Of a stretch of 64,000 nucleotides of DNA, positions 9,132 to 18,900 are shown piece by piece. The notes under the pieces are model-generated. The model searched no databases. It had not been told where the DNA came from and saw only the letters and a program-made list of their open reading frames with translations. Position 1 is the stretch's first letter. Each line of letters begins with the position of its first letter. The stretch is taken from NCBI RefSeq assembly GCF_027706845.1, contig NZ_JAQGCZ010000004.1, forward strand, positions 558,001 through 622,000. The letters are read 5' to 3'. The translations under genes were made by a program, and so were the position numbers. The stretch is from Mycolicibacterium sp. BiH015 (lineage in GTDB: Bacteria; Actinomycetota; Actinomycetes; Mycobacteriales; Mycobacteriaceae).

Positions 9132-9670
9132 ACCATGTCGGCGATCGTCGTGCAGTAGTCGTCGTCGACCGGCATGCCGGTGTACAACGCACGCATGTTG
9201 ATCGGCGCGAAGAGCAGCTCCAGTACGAGGTGGGAGTCCACGGCGTCGCTGATCTCACCGCGCTGCCGCGCCCGCTCGAACACGACGTCGAGCGTCGCCG
9301 CCCGGGCCAGCCAGGCAGATCGGCGGACGTCCATGCTGGCGATCTCGACGTCGCCGATGAGGTGCCCGCCGTGCAGCTTGCGCCCGTCGGCCGACGTCAC
9401 CATGGTGGCCATCCGCACCGCCATCTCGAACAGATCTGTCCGCAGGGACCCGGTGTCGGGCGGCGGGGCGTTGTCTCCAGGACGGTGCGCCAGGGCCTCG
9501 AGGATCAACACTTCCGGGTCCGGCCAGCGCAGCTGGATCGCTTCGACATCGAGTCCGTGACGGTGGGCCATCGCGCCGACGTCGAACCTGTCGATGCCCC
9601 AGCGAGCGAGCTCATCGTGCACCGCGGCGACGATCCGTTCGTCGTCGGAGGGTGAGTGCTCAACCGTCAT
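9071..9670 (-). CDS. TetR-like regulator (199 aa)
   Basis: Weakly conserved TetR protein. The N-terminal region (DERIVAAVHDELARWG through VGAMAHRHGLDVEAIQLRW) fits the TetR helix-turn-helix, but the usual TFYRYF-type recognition helix is replaced by AIQLRWPD. The C-terminal domain is helical. ATG 9670 is preferred to ATG 9676 because GAAGGG sits 6 bases before 9670 but directly abuts 9676. It is convergent with the XRE gene and overlaps it by 61 bp in antisense. About 77 bp separates its start from the stop of the terC-family gene upstream on the same strand. Confidence 0.75.
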   Translation of the reverse strand: MTVEHSPSDDERIVAAVHDELARWGIDRFDVGAMAHRHGLDVEAIQLRWPDPEVLILEALAHRPGDNAPPPDTGSLRTDLFEMAVRMATMVTSADGRKLHGGHLIGDVEIASMDVRRSAWLARAATLDVVFERARQRGEISDAVDSHLVLELLFAPINMRALYTGMPVDDDYCTTIADMVYRAISSRSRSAETEPGTGR

Positions 9671-9746
9671 CGGCATCCCTTCGCAATCTGTGCCGAATCA
9701 ACGATGCCACAGCGCGATGGTGCTCCCGACACTTCTTTTCCCGCCG

Positions 9747-10757
9747 TCACTGAGCCGCGTCAGGGTGCTCCTTGGGGCGCGATGCCCGCAGGGAGCCGGG
9801 ATGCGCTTTCGCCGACGGGTCCTTGCGCGTCTTGATGAGGCTCGCGACCGTCACGATCGCGAGGATGCCGATGATCACGCTGAGGCTGACGTAGGTGCTG
9901 ATCTCCGGAATGCTCGGATTGATGTCGACGTGACCCCAGTGCAGGATCAGCTTCACGCCGATGAAGGCCAGGATGATCGACAAACCGGTCGACAGATACA
10001 CCAGGCGGTCGAGCAGGCCCTTCACCAGGAAGAACAGCGCGCGCAAGCCCAGCAGTGCGAAGGCGTTCGCCGTGAAGACGATGTACGGCTCGCTGGTGAC
10101 GCCGAAGACCGCGGGGATGGAATCGAGCGCAAACAGCAGGTCGACGCTGCCGATGGCGATCAACACCGCCAGCAGCGGGGTGGCGATCTTGCGACCCTCG
10201 CGACGGGTCAGCAGCTTGCCGCCGTCGTACTCGTCGCTGATCGGCACGAACTTGCGGGTGGCTCGGATCATGACGTTGTTCTCGACGTCGGGGTCTTCGT
10301 TGCGGTGCCGGAACAGCTGGATCGCGGTGTAGATCAGCAGGCCGCCGAAGATCAGGAACATGAACGAGAACATCGAGATCAGCGTCGCGCCGAGGGCGAT
10401 GAAGATCGCCCGCATGATCAGCGCCAGGATGATGCCGAAAGTCAGCACCTTGTGCTGGTGCTCCTCGGGCACCGCGAACGTCGTCATGATGATGACGAAC
10501 ACGAACAGGTTGTCGACCGAGAGGCTCTTCTCGACGATGTAGCCGGCGAAGTACTGGGTGCCGAAGTCGCCGCCGTAGGTCATGGCGAACCACACGCCGA
10601 ACCCGACCGCGACCAGGATGTAGAACACCGACCATGCCGTCGCCTCACGGAAACCGACCTTGTGCGGGCGCAGAGCGGCCAAGATGAGATCGACCGCAAG
10701 CAGAGCAATGATGACGCCGATGGTCACGCCCCATACCAAGGGACTTATCTCGAGCAT
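9747..10757 (-). CDS. TerC/Alx family integral membrane protein (336 aa)
   Basis: Polytopic membrane protein of the TerC family, linked in other bacteria to tellurite resistance and to Mn2+ export or metalation of secreted proteins. About nine hydrophobic segments are visible. The conserved acidic pairs sit within helices: AVDLILA near residue 22, SVDNLFVFVI near 80, and SVDLLFALDSIPAVFG near 203. The hydrophilic C-terminal tail is Lys/Asp-rich. Start is ATG 10757 with GAGGTG 11 bases upstream. I looked for the Mn-sensing yybP-ykoY leader that precedes many terC-family genes and did not find its conserved elements in 10758-10880. Substrate remains open. Confidence 0.9.
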   Translation of the reverse strand: MLEISPLVWGVTIGVIIALLAVDLILAALRPHKVGFREATAWSVFYILVAVGFGVWFAMTYGGDFGTQYFAGYIVEKSLSVDNLFVFVIIMTTFAVPEEHQHKVLTFGIILALIMRAIFIALGATLISMFSFMFLIFGGLLIYTAIQLFRHRNEDPDVENNVMIRATRKFVPISDEYDGGKLLTRREGRKIATPLLAVLIAIGSVDLLFALDSIPAVFGVTSEPYIVFTANAFALLGLRALFFLVKGLLDRLVYLSTGLSIILAFIGVKLILHWGHVDINPSIPEISTYVSLSVIIGILAIVTVASLIKTRKDPSAKAHPGSLRASRPKEHPDAAQ

Positions 10758-10880
10758 GTGTTCAGATCACCTCGCGGTTGCAGTGGACACCATCCACGGA
10801 ACGTCCTACGCCGAATCTGAGTTCCCATAGCATCCGCCACGCTCGAAAAGCACTGCACGACACAGACTCTGACCGGCAAC

Positions 10881-10916
10881 CGCGGGCCGCGCCACGCAGC
10901 GGTGACGCGGCCCGCG
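10881..10916 (-). terminator. Strong GC hairpin after the CsbD gene
   Basis: CGCGGGCCGCG (10881-10891) pairs perfectly with CGCGGCCCGCG (10906-10916), an 11-bp all-GC stem with a 14-base loop. It begins 5 bases past the stop of the CsbD gene on the minus strand and separates that gene from the downstream terC-family gene. No U-tract follows. Perfect symmetry and position make termination the most likely role. Confidence 0.75.
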
Positions 10917-10921
10917 TGCGG

Positions 10922-11092
10922 TCAGCTCAGCTTGTCCTTGATGTTCTCGCCGACCTTCTTGACGCCGGAGACGCCCTGGTCCTTCTGACCCTCGGCCTTG
11001 AGCTCGTCGTTGCCCGTCAGGTCGCCGGCGGTTTCCTTGACCTTGCCCACAGCGTCCTCAGCGGCGTTCTTGGCCTTGTCTACGATTCCCAT
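10922..11092 (-). CDS. CsbD-like stress protein (56 aa)
   Basis: Small, highly charged, probably partly disordered protein of the CsbD family, general-stress proteins of unknown mechanism. The signature region GKVKETAGDLTGNDELKAEG is clear. The ATG at 11092 has an excellent site (AAGGAG 7 bases upstream), which excludes the longer frame to 11197. A strong terminator hairpin follows directly. It is 101 bp downstream of the Asp23-like gene and ECF sigma gene on the same strand, so this looks like a small stress regulon. Confidence 0.9.
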   Translation of the reverse strand: MGIVDKAKNAAEDAVGKVKETAGDLTGNDELKAEGQKDQGVSGVKKVGENIKDKLS

Positions 11093-11193
11093 CGTCATCT
11101 CCTTTCTCATGACGACCTTTGTGGTCGCTGTTGGTGTAGACGGAGCAGGCCCGCGGAACCGAACACGTGGCCGATGTGATGTGCGCAACGTGC

Positions 11194-11631
11194 TCACCGG
11201 TGCACATCGCTGACGGTGACATGGATCGGGATGCCCGCCGCGGCACCGATCACCTCGGCGACCACCGCGCGGCAGCGCGCTCGCACACGACTGACGACCG
11301 GGGGCAGCTGCACGCGATAGTGGGCGCTGAGATCGATCGAAATGCCTTGCAGCACACTGTCTTCGACCGAGAAATCGATGTCGGTGACCGCGTACTCGGG
11401 ATCGTCGGCCAGCGCCCGGCTCAGCAGGGCGCCGAGGACGAGCCCGCTGACGCGCACGATGCCTGCGGCACTCCCGGGCCGCGGATCCTCGACGACGAGT
11501 GGCCAGCCGCCCCGCGGAGTCGAACGGACCGACGCGATCACGGCATCACGAATCTGGATCCACCCGGGTTCTGGCTGCTCCTGCAGCGTCCGCGCTGCGC
11601 GGACGGTGACGTCGTCCTCGTCCCCGGTCAT
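11194..11631 (-). CDS. Asp23/Gls24-like alkaline-shock family protein (145 aa)
   Basis: Resembles the Asp23/Gls24 (DUF322) family of stress-associated proteins: the central part around GIVRVSGLVLGALLSRAL and the C-terminal pattern with IDLSAHYRVQLPPVV and a final IHVTVSDV fit the beta-rich family core, though similarity is modest. The start is ATG 11631, which overlaps the sigma factor stop as ATGA (a GTG two codons earlier is also possible). Tight coupling to an ECF sigma gene suggests the two act in the same response, perhaps with this protein as a modulator; that is inference. Confidence 0.6.
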   Translation of the reverse strand: MTGDEDDVTVRAARTLQEQPEPGWIQIRDAVIASVRSTPRGGWPLVVEDPRPGSAAGIVRVSGLVLGALLSRALADDPEYAVTDIDFSVEDSVLQGISIDLSAHYRVQLPPVVSRVRARCRAVVAEVIGAAAGIPIHVTVSDVHR

Positions 11632-12167
11632 CGCCACTGCGCCAATCGCTGCCGGAGGGTCGCCCGGGCGCGGTGATGGTGACCGCGTGCTCCGTCCGGG
11701 CTCAAGCTCAGGACGGTGCCGATCTGCGGGAAGGTCATGCCCTCGATCTCCCTCAGCATCCAGACCGCGCGCTGACGCGGTGGCAATTCACTCAACGCCA
11801 GTTCCATCGCCTCCAGGAACGCACTGTTGGAAGCCGACGCGAACGGGTCGTGGTCGTCATCTGTGGCGATGGGTTCGATCAACCGGTCGTCGATGGGGAT
11901 GGCCCTCTTCACGCGGTGTGAGTCGACCACCTTCCTGGCGCAGATCGCGAACAGCCACGTGCGGACCGAGGAGTCGCCGCGAAAGGTGCCGATCTGCTTC
12001 CACGCCGACACGAACGTGTCCTGGACGATGTCGTTGACAGCGTCGGCGTCGGACGTCATGCGGCGCGCGTACCGGTAGAGGGCCGGGCCGTGTCGCCGGA
12101 CCAACGTCTCGAACGCGGCCTCGTCACCGGCGCGTGCCGCCGCAGCAAGCACCCGGTCATCGGTCAC
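11628..12167 (-). CDS. ECF-type RNA polymerase sigma factor (179 aa)
   Basis: Extracytoplasmic-function sigma factor. Region 2 is visible as AVNDIVQDTFVSAWKQIGTF followed by VRTWLFAICARKVVDSHR, and region 4 as LPPRQRAVWMLREIEGMTF and LSPDGARGHHHRARATLRQRL. Regions 1.1 and 3 are absent, as expected. Start is GTG 12167 with GAGGAGGAA upstream. It overlaps the Asp23-like gene at ATGA. No anti-sigma factor (HxxxCxxC zinc protein or membrane anti-sigma) is encoded beside it, which is unusual for many ECF groups; the coupled Asp23-like protein or the divergent CxxC flavoprotein 177 bp away are the only candidates for control. Confidence 0.92.
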   Translation of the reverse strand: MTDDRVLAAAARAGDEAAFETLVRRHGPALYRYARRMTSDADAVNDIVQDTFVSAWKQIGTFRGDSSVRTWLFAICARKVVDSHRVKRAIPIDDRLIEPIATDDDHDPFASASNSAFLEAMELALSELPPRQRAVWMLREIEGMTFPQIGTVLSLSPDGARGHHHRARATLRQRLAQWR

Positions 12168-12344
12168 GCCGGCTTCCTCCTCAACCGTCCGAGCGGCCGA
12201 ACCACCGCCGGGCGCCAGCTAACTAGTACCCCGCGCCGGGGGCCGAAATGGTGACGTAATCGGGACGTTCTGCGGCGTCACCACCCGGGCCGATCGCTCG
12301 CTTTTTGGACGTTCAGCCGCGCGTTCGGGGGGAATTGTCGGAGG

Positions 12345-13271
12345 GTGGAGTGGGAATGTGCGGTCGTCGGCGCAGGTGCTGCGGGGCTCAGTGCGGCGCT
12401 GGTTCTGGGCAGGGCCCGCCGCAAGACGATCGTGATTGACAATGACAACCCGAGTAATCGGGCATCGCCGGTGATCGGCGGGCTGCTCGGCTTCGACCAG
12501 CGGACGCCCGACGAGCTGTACGCCACCGGGCGCCAGGAGCTGTCGGCCTACCCGAGCGTCGAATACCGCCGGGGTGAGGTGCGGCGCGGTGAGCCCGTGG
12601 ACCGCGGGTTCGTTCTCGACGTCGACGGCGACGAAGTGCGGGCCAAGCGGGTGCTGCTCGCCACCGGCATGTCCTACAGCCCGCCGCGGCTGCCCGGGGT
12701 GGCCGAACTCTGGGGCACCTCGGTGTTCCACTGTCCGTTCTGCCACGGCTGGGAGATGCGTGACAGGAAGCTCGCAGCGCTGGCATCGGGTGAGATGGGT
12801 CTGCACACCGCGCTGATGCTGCGAGGGTGGACCGAGGACGTGGTGCTCCTCACCGACGGCCGCTCGGGCCTTTCGTCCGACGACGCGCGGGTGCTGGAAG
12901 GGGCGGGTGTCGTTGTCGACGACCGACGCGTCGTGGAACTCGCGGGCCGGGACGGCGCCTTGAGAGATGTCGTCTTCGCGGACGGGACGCGGCTGGCCCG
13001 GGACGGGCTGTTGGTCGAGGCGCCGGTTCGACAGCGCTCGCCGCTGGCCGAGCAGCTGGGAGCCACCTGCACGCCGGGCCCGTTGGGGACCCAGCCCCTG
13101 TCCATCGACGCGATTCACCGGACCAGTGGCGGTGGTGTTTTTGCCGCCGGTGACGTGTGCACCGAACAGCCACATATCGCCGGGGCGATAGCGTCGGGAT
13201 CGCAGGCGGCGATGATCATCGTGCAGAGCCTGCTCGCCGACGACTTCGGCCTGCCCTATCCGCCTGAATAG
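12345..13271 (+). CDS. Thioredoxin-reductase-like NAD(P)/FAD oxidoreductase (308 aa)
   Basis: Two-dinucleotide-fold flavoprotein of the thioredoxin reductase superfamily. The FAD motif is VVGAGAAGLSAAL (residues 7-19), the redox-active pair is Cys130-x-x-Cys133 in CPFCHGWE, and the C-terminal FAD motif is FAAGDVCTEQPHIAGAIASG. The NAD(P)-binding glycine motif is degenerate (LASGEMGLHTAL), which is typical of this actinobacterial CPFCHGWE group and not of true TrxB. No thioredoxin gene is adjacent. It is divergent from the ECF sigma gene. GGAGG directly abuts the GTG start. Confidence 0.85.
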   Translation: MEWECAVVGAGAAGLSAALVLGRARRKTIVIDNDNPSNRASPVIGGLLGFDQRTPDELYATGRQELSAYPSVEYRRGEVRRGEPVDRGFVLDVDGDEVRAKRVLLATGMSYSPPRLPGVAELWGTSVFHCPFCHGWEMRDRKLAALASGEMGLHTALMLRGWTEDVVLLTDGRSGLSSDDARVLEGAGVVVDDRRVVELAGRDGALRDVVFADGTRLARDGLLVEAPVRQRSPLAEQLGATCTPGPLGTQPLSIDAIHRTSGGGVFAAGDVCTEQPHIAGAIASGSQAAMIIVQSLLADDFGLPYPPE

Positions 13272-13295
13272 CCTGTAAGCGAGATTGCTGGCCGA

Positions 13296-14879
13296 CTAGC
13301 GGACCGCGAGGTAATGGTGGCTCACGACGGGTCCACCGTCGGTGAACTCCTCGACTCTGCGCTCGATGAGCAAATCCTGTTCGGTGAGTCGGGTGTGGTG
13401 CTGTTGCATGTGCTCGCCCCAGGAACGCACCAGGAACGTCTCGATGAACGTCGACTCGTGTTCGATACTGCGGAACACCCGCCACTGCGCCGCTCCCGTG
13501 CGCTGGCGGGAGCGGCCCAGCACCGTCATCGCGGCCAGGAACGGCTCCTCGTTCTCCGGCGCGACGTGATAGGACGAGATCACCAGCACGGGACCGTCCA
13601 GCGGCGCGGGTTCGAACAGCAGCGTGGGCTCGGGCCAGTGGGACGACGGCGTGAGGTCCAGGTTGCCGGTCTTGGCGTGCAGCGGCCACCACAGCGTGGA
13701 CACCCCGCAGACCAGCAGCAGACCGGCGCTGACCAGCAGGCTGGTGACACTCGAGGTGGCCTCGGCCAGGACACCCCACACCACTGACCCGATCGCCTGC
13801 CCGCCCATGAAGATCAGCTGGTACACCGACAGCCCGCGGGCCCGCACCCATGCCGGCAGGCTCAGCTGCATCGAGGCGTTGAGCGTCGACAGCGACAGCA
13901 GCCACGACGTGCCGCCGATCACCAGCGCGGTCAGCACCAGCGCGAAGTTGTGCACCAACGCCACCGCCGCGGCGGCGAGGGCGAAGCCGGCCGCCGAGAA
14001 CACCAGCAGGATGTTCTGACCGAACCGCGAGCGCAGCCGCCCCAACCCGAACGCACCCAGTACGGCACCCGCGCCCAACGCGCCGAGCAGCAACCCGTAG
14101 CCCGACGACGACAGATGCAATTGGTCCTTGGCGATCACCGGCAGCAGCCCCCACACCGCGCTGGCGGGAACGACGAACAGCGCCGCCCGCAGCATGATGC
14201 GCCGCACGATCGGTGAGCTTCGGATGAACCGCCCGCCGGCGCTCAGCGCCGACAGCGCCCGCTCGGTCGGGGCGTTCTCGACGGGAGGCCGTCGCCAGAG
14301 GAACAGCACGATCACGATTCCGACGAAGGACACCGCGTTGAGGGCGAAGACGATCGTCGGGCCGGTCAGCGACACCAGGGCGCCCGCGATCGCAGGCCCG
14401 ATGACGCGCGCGAGGTTGATGCTCATGCTGCCCAGCGCCGCGGCCGACGGAATCTGTTGAGCGGGAACAAGATCAGGTTGAATCGCCTGCCAGGCGGGCA
14501 TGACCAGGGCCTGTCCGCAGCCGATCACGAACAGCAGGGTCAGCAGCACGGCGGGCGTGGTGAGCCCGGCGCCTGTCAGCGAGGCCAGCAGGCCCACACC
14601 CGCGGCCATCGCGGCCTGCGTGGCGATGAGCAACCGGCGCCGGTCGATGAGATCGGCGAGGACACCGGCCGGTAGCGCCAGCAGCATCACGGGCAGCGTG
14701 GTCGCAGTCTGCACCAATGGCACCAGGACCGCGGCGCGCGGATCGCCGACGAGCATCCACTGCGCCCCGACGGTTTGCATCCAGGTGCCGAGGTTGGAGA
14801 CGAACTGCGCGATCCACAGCATGCGATAGACGGGGGAACGCAGCGGCGCCCACGTCGAGGTCGATGCCGCGGACGTCAT
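13296..14879 (-). CDS. MFS exporter (EntS-like) with C-terminal ABM-like domain (527 aa)
   Basis: Major facilitator of the MFS_3/EntS type, which exports siderophores or drugs. About 11-12 membrane helices occupy residues 10-415. The last 100 residues are soluble and resemble a dimeric alpha/beta-barrel (antibiotic-monooxygenase-like) domain, with VLVISSYHVAPENEEPFLAA, RTGAAQWRVFRS and FIETFLVRSWGEHMQQH; this tail is known in the family. Start ATG 14879 overlaps the stop of the upstream F420-type oxidoreductase as ATGA, so the two are translationally coupled. It is the last gene of the jetABC-containing operon and convergent with the flavoprotein at 12345. Confidence 0.88.
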   Translation of the reverse strand: MTSAASTSTWAPLRSPVYRMLWIAQFVSNLGTWMQTVGAQWMLVGDPRAAVLVPLVQTATTLPVMLLALPAGVLADLIDRRRLLIATQAAMAAGVGLLASLTGAGLTTPAVLLTLLFVIGCGQALVMPAWQAIQPDLVPAQQIPSAAALGSMSINLARVIGPAIAGALVSLTGPTIVFALNAVSFVGIVIVLFLWRRPPVENAPTERALSALSAGGRFIRSSPIVRRIMLRAALFVVPASAVWGLLPVIAKDQLHLSSSGYGLLLGALGAGAVLGAFGLGRLRSRFGQNILLVFSAAGFALAAAAVALVHNFALVLTALVIGGTSWLLSLSTLNASMQLSLPAWVRARGLSVYQLIFMGGQAIGSVVWGVLAEATSSVTSLLVSAGLLLVCGVSTLWWPLHAKTGNLDLTPSSHWPEPTLLFEPAPLDGPVLVISSYHVAPENEEPFLAAMTVLGRSRQRTGAAQWRVFRSIEHESTFIETFLVRSWGEHMQQHHTRLTEQDLLIERRVEEFTDGGPVVSHHYLAVR

Positions 14880-15904
14880 CGGGGCGCGGACAGGCGTTGG
14901 GCGACGGCGCCGTAGCGCTCCAGGCGCTCTGGATCGGCCAGTGCGTTGTAGAGCACGAGGCGCGTCGCGGTGTGGCCGTACCTTTCCTGCAGCGCGTCGG
15001 ACAGGCCGTCCCACGTCGATTCCGTCGCGAACGTGGCGATGTGCTCGTCGGTGATCTGTGCCGCCATTCCCGCGTAGTCGCCGGCTTTCTGCTTCTCCCG
15101 GATACGTGCCGTGGTTCCCTCGAATCCGGCCTCGTCCCAGATGAACGCGTAGTTCGGGGTGCTGCCGTAGAAGCTCATGCTGACGCGGACCGATTCGCGT
15201 TCCCGGGCGCGCTCCTCGTCGGTGTCACCCACGATCGTCATGACCGGAACGATGACCGCGATGTCGTCGATCGACCGGCCGGACCTCTGCGCACCTTCCG
15301 CAAGGCCGGGCATCACATGGCGCGCGATGTATCCCGGCTCGCCGAGCGGATGCACGTGCACCCCGTCGGCGACCTCGCCGGCCATCCGCACCATCCACGG
15401 GTTGACCGCGGCGACGTCGACCATCGGATCAGGAGCGTCGATCGGGCCCGCGCTCCACTGCGGGGTGATGAAATCGAGATCGTAGAACTCGCCGTGATGG
15501 TCCAGCGTGCCCGTCCGGAACGCCGCGAAGCACGCCTTGACCGCCAGCACGTAGTCGCGCAATCGGGGGCCGGGATGTGCGAACTCGACGCCGTAGCGGC
15601 GGACCACGTGGGTGCGCACCTGGGTGCCGAGGCCGAGCCGGAACTTCCCGCCAGTGGCCTCCTGCAATTCCCACGCCGTCGCGGCCGTCACGAACGGGCT
15701 GCGGGGGAACGCGACGGCCACGCCGGTCAACAGCTCGAGCCCCGGCGCCGCCTGCGCCGCGACCGCGGCGTTGAGGTAGGCCGTGCGGCCGGTCTCGGTG
15801 AACAGCAGGCCGTCGAACCCGGCCGCCCGAGTGCGCGTCGCAAGATCGCCGATGGCGCGCAGTGGCTGGGGGGTCGTCATGACGTCGACGTGCACGGTTG
15901 GCAC
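14876..15904 (-). CDS. F420-dependent LLM-class oxidoreductase (342 aa)
   Basis: Luciferase-like (TIM-barrel) flavin/F420 enzyme of a mycobacterial subfamily. The pattern GFDGLLFTETGRTAYLNAAV, FRLGLGTQVRTHVVRRYG and MAGEVADGVHVHPLGE is diagnostic of the F420-type LLM group; substrate unknown. Start is GTG 15904, only 13 bases after the jetC stop, with GAGG upstream, so it is read from the same transcript as jetABC. It overlaps the exporter gene at ATGA. An enzyme-exporter pair attached to an SMC operon is odd; it sits exactly where jetD is found in Wadjet loci. Confidence 0.88.
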   Translation of the reverse strand: MPTVHVDVMTTPQPLRAIGDLATRTRAAGFDGLLFTETGRTAYLNAAVAAQAAPGLELLTGVAVAFPRSPFVTAATAWELQEATGGKFRLGLGTQVRTHVVRRYGVEFAHPGPRLRDYVLAVKACFAAFRTGTLDHHGEFYDLDFITPQWSAGPIDAPDPMVDVAAVNPWMVRMAGEVADGVHVHPLGEPGYIARHVMPGLAEGAQRSGRSIDDIAVIVPVMTIVGDTDEERARERESVRVSMSFYGSTPNYAFIWDEAGFEGTTARIREKQKAGDYAGMAAQITDEHIATFATESTWDGLSDALQERYGHTATRLVLYNALADPERLERYGAVAQRLSAPR

Positions 15905-15917
15905 CCTACGCCGTGCC

Positions 15918-18900
15918 TCAGACGCCGACCGGCACCTTCGCGTTGGCCCGCATCTCCCGGCGCAGCGCGCCGAACTCCGAGATCGTGCGCGTCGCGACCG
16001 TTGCTACCGGCCGCGCGTTGCGGCCCGTCGCCTCGGTCTTGCTGACCATCACCACGCTGTCGATGTAGGGCTGGATCGTCGTCGCGTTCTGCACGGTCGC
16101 GACGATCACCAGCTGGAACCCGAACTTGCGGAACGCCTGCAGAGCCTGCTGCGCGAACTGGGGATCCGACTTGGAGAAGGCCTCGTCGAGCATCAGCTGC
16201 GCGAAAACCGGTCTGTTGTCTGTACTTTCAGGGCTGGCCAGGTTGAAGCTGAGCGCACCCGCAAGGCAGAACGCCATCAGCTTCTCCTGCTCGCCACCGG
16301 AGTTGTCGCCGGCATTGCTGTGCGTACGGATCAACTCTTCGCTGCTGACATCCCATTCGGCGCAGTCGAACGTGAACCGGTTACGCACGTCCAGAGCGTC
16401 GCGTGTCCAGGCCTTGTCCTCCGGCGCCGTCGACGCCAGCCGGTTGCGCAGTCGCAGGATGTCGGCGTACTGATCCAGGATCGCCTGCTTGTCGCCGAGC
16501 CCGACCTCGGCGATGCGCCGTGAGATCGCCCGCACGATCTCCGTCAACTCCGAGACCGCCGTCAGGCTCCGCGGCGTGGCCCGAAGCGTCAGCCGGGTGC
16601 CGCGGTTGAACTCGACGGCGCCCAAACCCGTGTTGACGCGGTCGATCTGGTCGCTGATGCGCCGCGCCTCCTGTTCGGCCACCCGATGCAGCGTCAGGAT
16701 CGCATCCGGGGCCTGCTCGGTGACCAGCCGCATCATCCGCTCGTACGCTTCCGGCAGCTCACGTTCGTCGATGTGCTTGCACAGCGCGACGTAGTCGTGC
16801 ACGCGCTCGTCGAAATTGTCCGAGTTGTTCGGGATCGCGTCGGGGAACGACGTGTCGAAGGTGTTGAGGATGCGCGCCAGTTCGTCGTAGGAGCGCCTGC
16901 GGCTCTCCCGGAGTTGCTCGCGTTCCTTCTTGATCGAGGAGAACAGTGCATCGCGGTGCGGCTCGGGCTCCAGCAGTTCCAAGGACACCGGAACCTGCCC
17001 CGCGTACCGGTCCAGCAACTCCGTCAGCGGCTCCGACACGAATGCCGGCTGCAACCGTTCCGACAACTCCAGCAGCCGCGTCCTGCGGTCGTCGAGATCG
17101 TCGCGCCGGGTCTGGATCGCGCCGCGGCGCGTCATCAATTTCTGGATCTGCGACCAGCATTCGTCGGCGCGGGCGTTGAGCGCCTCGATGTCGGGGTGGT
17201 CGGCCAGCAGCAGCTCGTACTGCTCACGCAGCCGGTCGGCGTGGCCGTCGGCGGTCTCGGTGTCGATCTGGCTCCACTGCGGGAACTGCTCGCAGATCGC
17301 CTTGCACGCCGCGGCGCGGTCACGCCACTGCTGCCGCTGGGCGGCGATGTCGTCGGCGGTGCGGCGCGCCTTCTGGTAGGCCTCCTCGGCCGCGGTCAGG
17401 TCCACGGTCAGCGCGTTGATCTTCGCCGACACGTCACCCTGGTAGAGGTACTCGGACTGCTTAAGCGGACGGCGGTCGTCCTTGATGGCGAGCCGGTCGG
17501 AGTCCTTGTACAGGCCGGTATCGGTGACCGCGCGGCGGAACCGCGCGAACACCTCCGGGGTGTCGACGCAGATGTGGTCGCCGGCGGCGGTGACGACATC
17601 CACGGCCTCGGCCGCACAGGGATGCGCCGGGTCGACAGCGAAAAGCTTGCCCGCCAACGTTTTCTGCTCGGGATCGACCGGTTCGGCGTTGAGGAACTTG
17701 GCGCGGACGTGGTGCAGCTGCAACCGGCCGCGCATGTTGGTCTCGTTGACGAACTGCAACACCTTCGACCAGTGCTGATCGGGCACCATCAAGCGCAACC
17801 CGACACCGCGCAGCACCTTTTCCACCGCGGTGCGCCAGCGGGTCTGATCGGGCTTGAGGTCCATCAACTCGGCGATGTAGGGAAGGTCCACGGCGTCGAC
17901 ACCGACTGCGGCACAGATCTGTTCACGCATGACGAGCGCGAACTCCGGCAGCGCGGAACCCACGTGCTCGACACGTTTGAGCTCCTTGGCGGCCTCGTCG
18001 CGGGCGATGCGGGCGGCCTTCTGCGCGTACTCGGCGTCGGTGGACGCTTCGCGGTGCCGCTCCACCTTGGCGAGCAGCTCGGTCGCCTCGGCGAGCAGTT
18101 CCTCGCGCAGATTCCAGAAATGGTCTGCAGTGTCCGGGACGTCGACACCCTGGGCGGTCAGCATGTCCTCGTAGGCGCCGCGGCGGCGCGACACCTGCTC
18201 GGCCTCGGTCTCGGCGGCGGCCACCTGCGACTGCAGCGGCCCGATACTGGCACTGGAGCCGCTGATCTGGGCGTTGAGCGAATCAGCCTCCGCCTTGGCC
18301 AGATTGAGGCTTCGGGTGATGTCCTCGTGCTCGTTGTCGAGCTGGTCGATGGTCGTGTCGAGCTGCGCGATCTGCGTCGGGCACTGCGCCAGACGAACGT
18401 GATCGGTGTAGGCCCGCACCATCGGCAGATCGACCAGGTCGATGATGCCCAGGTCCGTCGACTCCGACGCGTAGCGCTGCTGGATCTTCTCGATGTCGCC
18501 GAGGATCTTGCGCTTCTTCTGCGCGACGGCGAGCAGCTCACGCGCCTCCACAAGCGGGTCGATCTGCTTGAGGGCCTCCGGCAGCCGGGTGAGGCTCTCG
18601 GGTTCGTCGAGCATGAACTCGCGGACGAACTGTTCCAGTCCGCCAACGCTTTTCAGTGATTTCGCCTTACCGAGCAACTGCTGGGCCGCGTCGGAGGCGC
18701 GGATGCCGATGGTCGCGTAGAGCTGCGCCAGGTACTGCGACTCCACCTTCGTGGTGAAGCGCCAGCCGTGACTTTTCCCGTCGCTTCGCTCGCCCCGGTT
18801 GTCCTTGAACACCCCGGTGTCGAATCGCCCTGCCGCCCAACGGTTGCAGACATCCTCGATGTCGAGGTCTCCGTCGCCCAGGACGAAGCGGCTCGACGAA

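Noticed and set aside
10758..10880. yybP-ykoY Mn riboswitch upstream of the terC-family gene
   Set aside because: I looked for the conserved loops of this riboswitch on the minus strand and did not see them; only an unstructured leader is apparent.
14876..15904. JetD hidden under the gene following jetC
   Set aside because: The reading frame is a clear F420-type LLM enzyme without toprim motifs; no other frame there gives a DUF2220-like protein.
16686..18659. 657-codon open frame opposite jetC
   Set aside because: It is the codon-bias shadow of jetC: composition is Arg/Val/Leu/Gly-rich without motifs, and jetC has clear Walker A, signature and Walker B motifs in the other strand.
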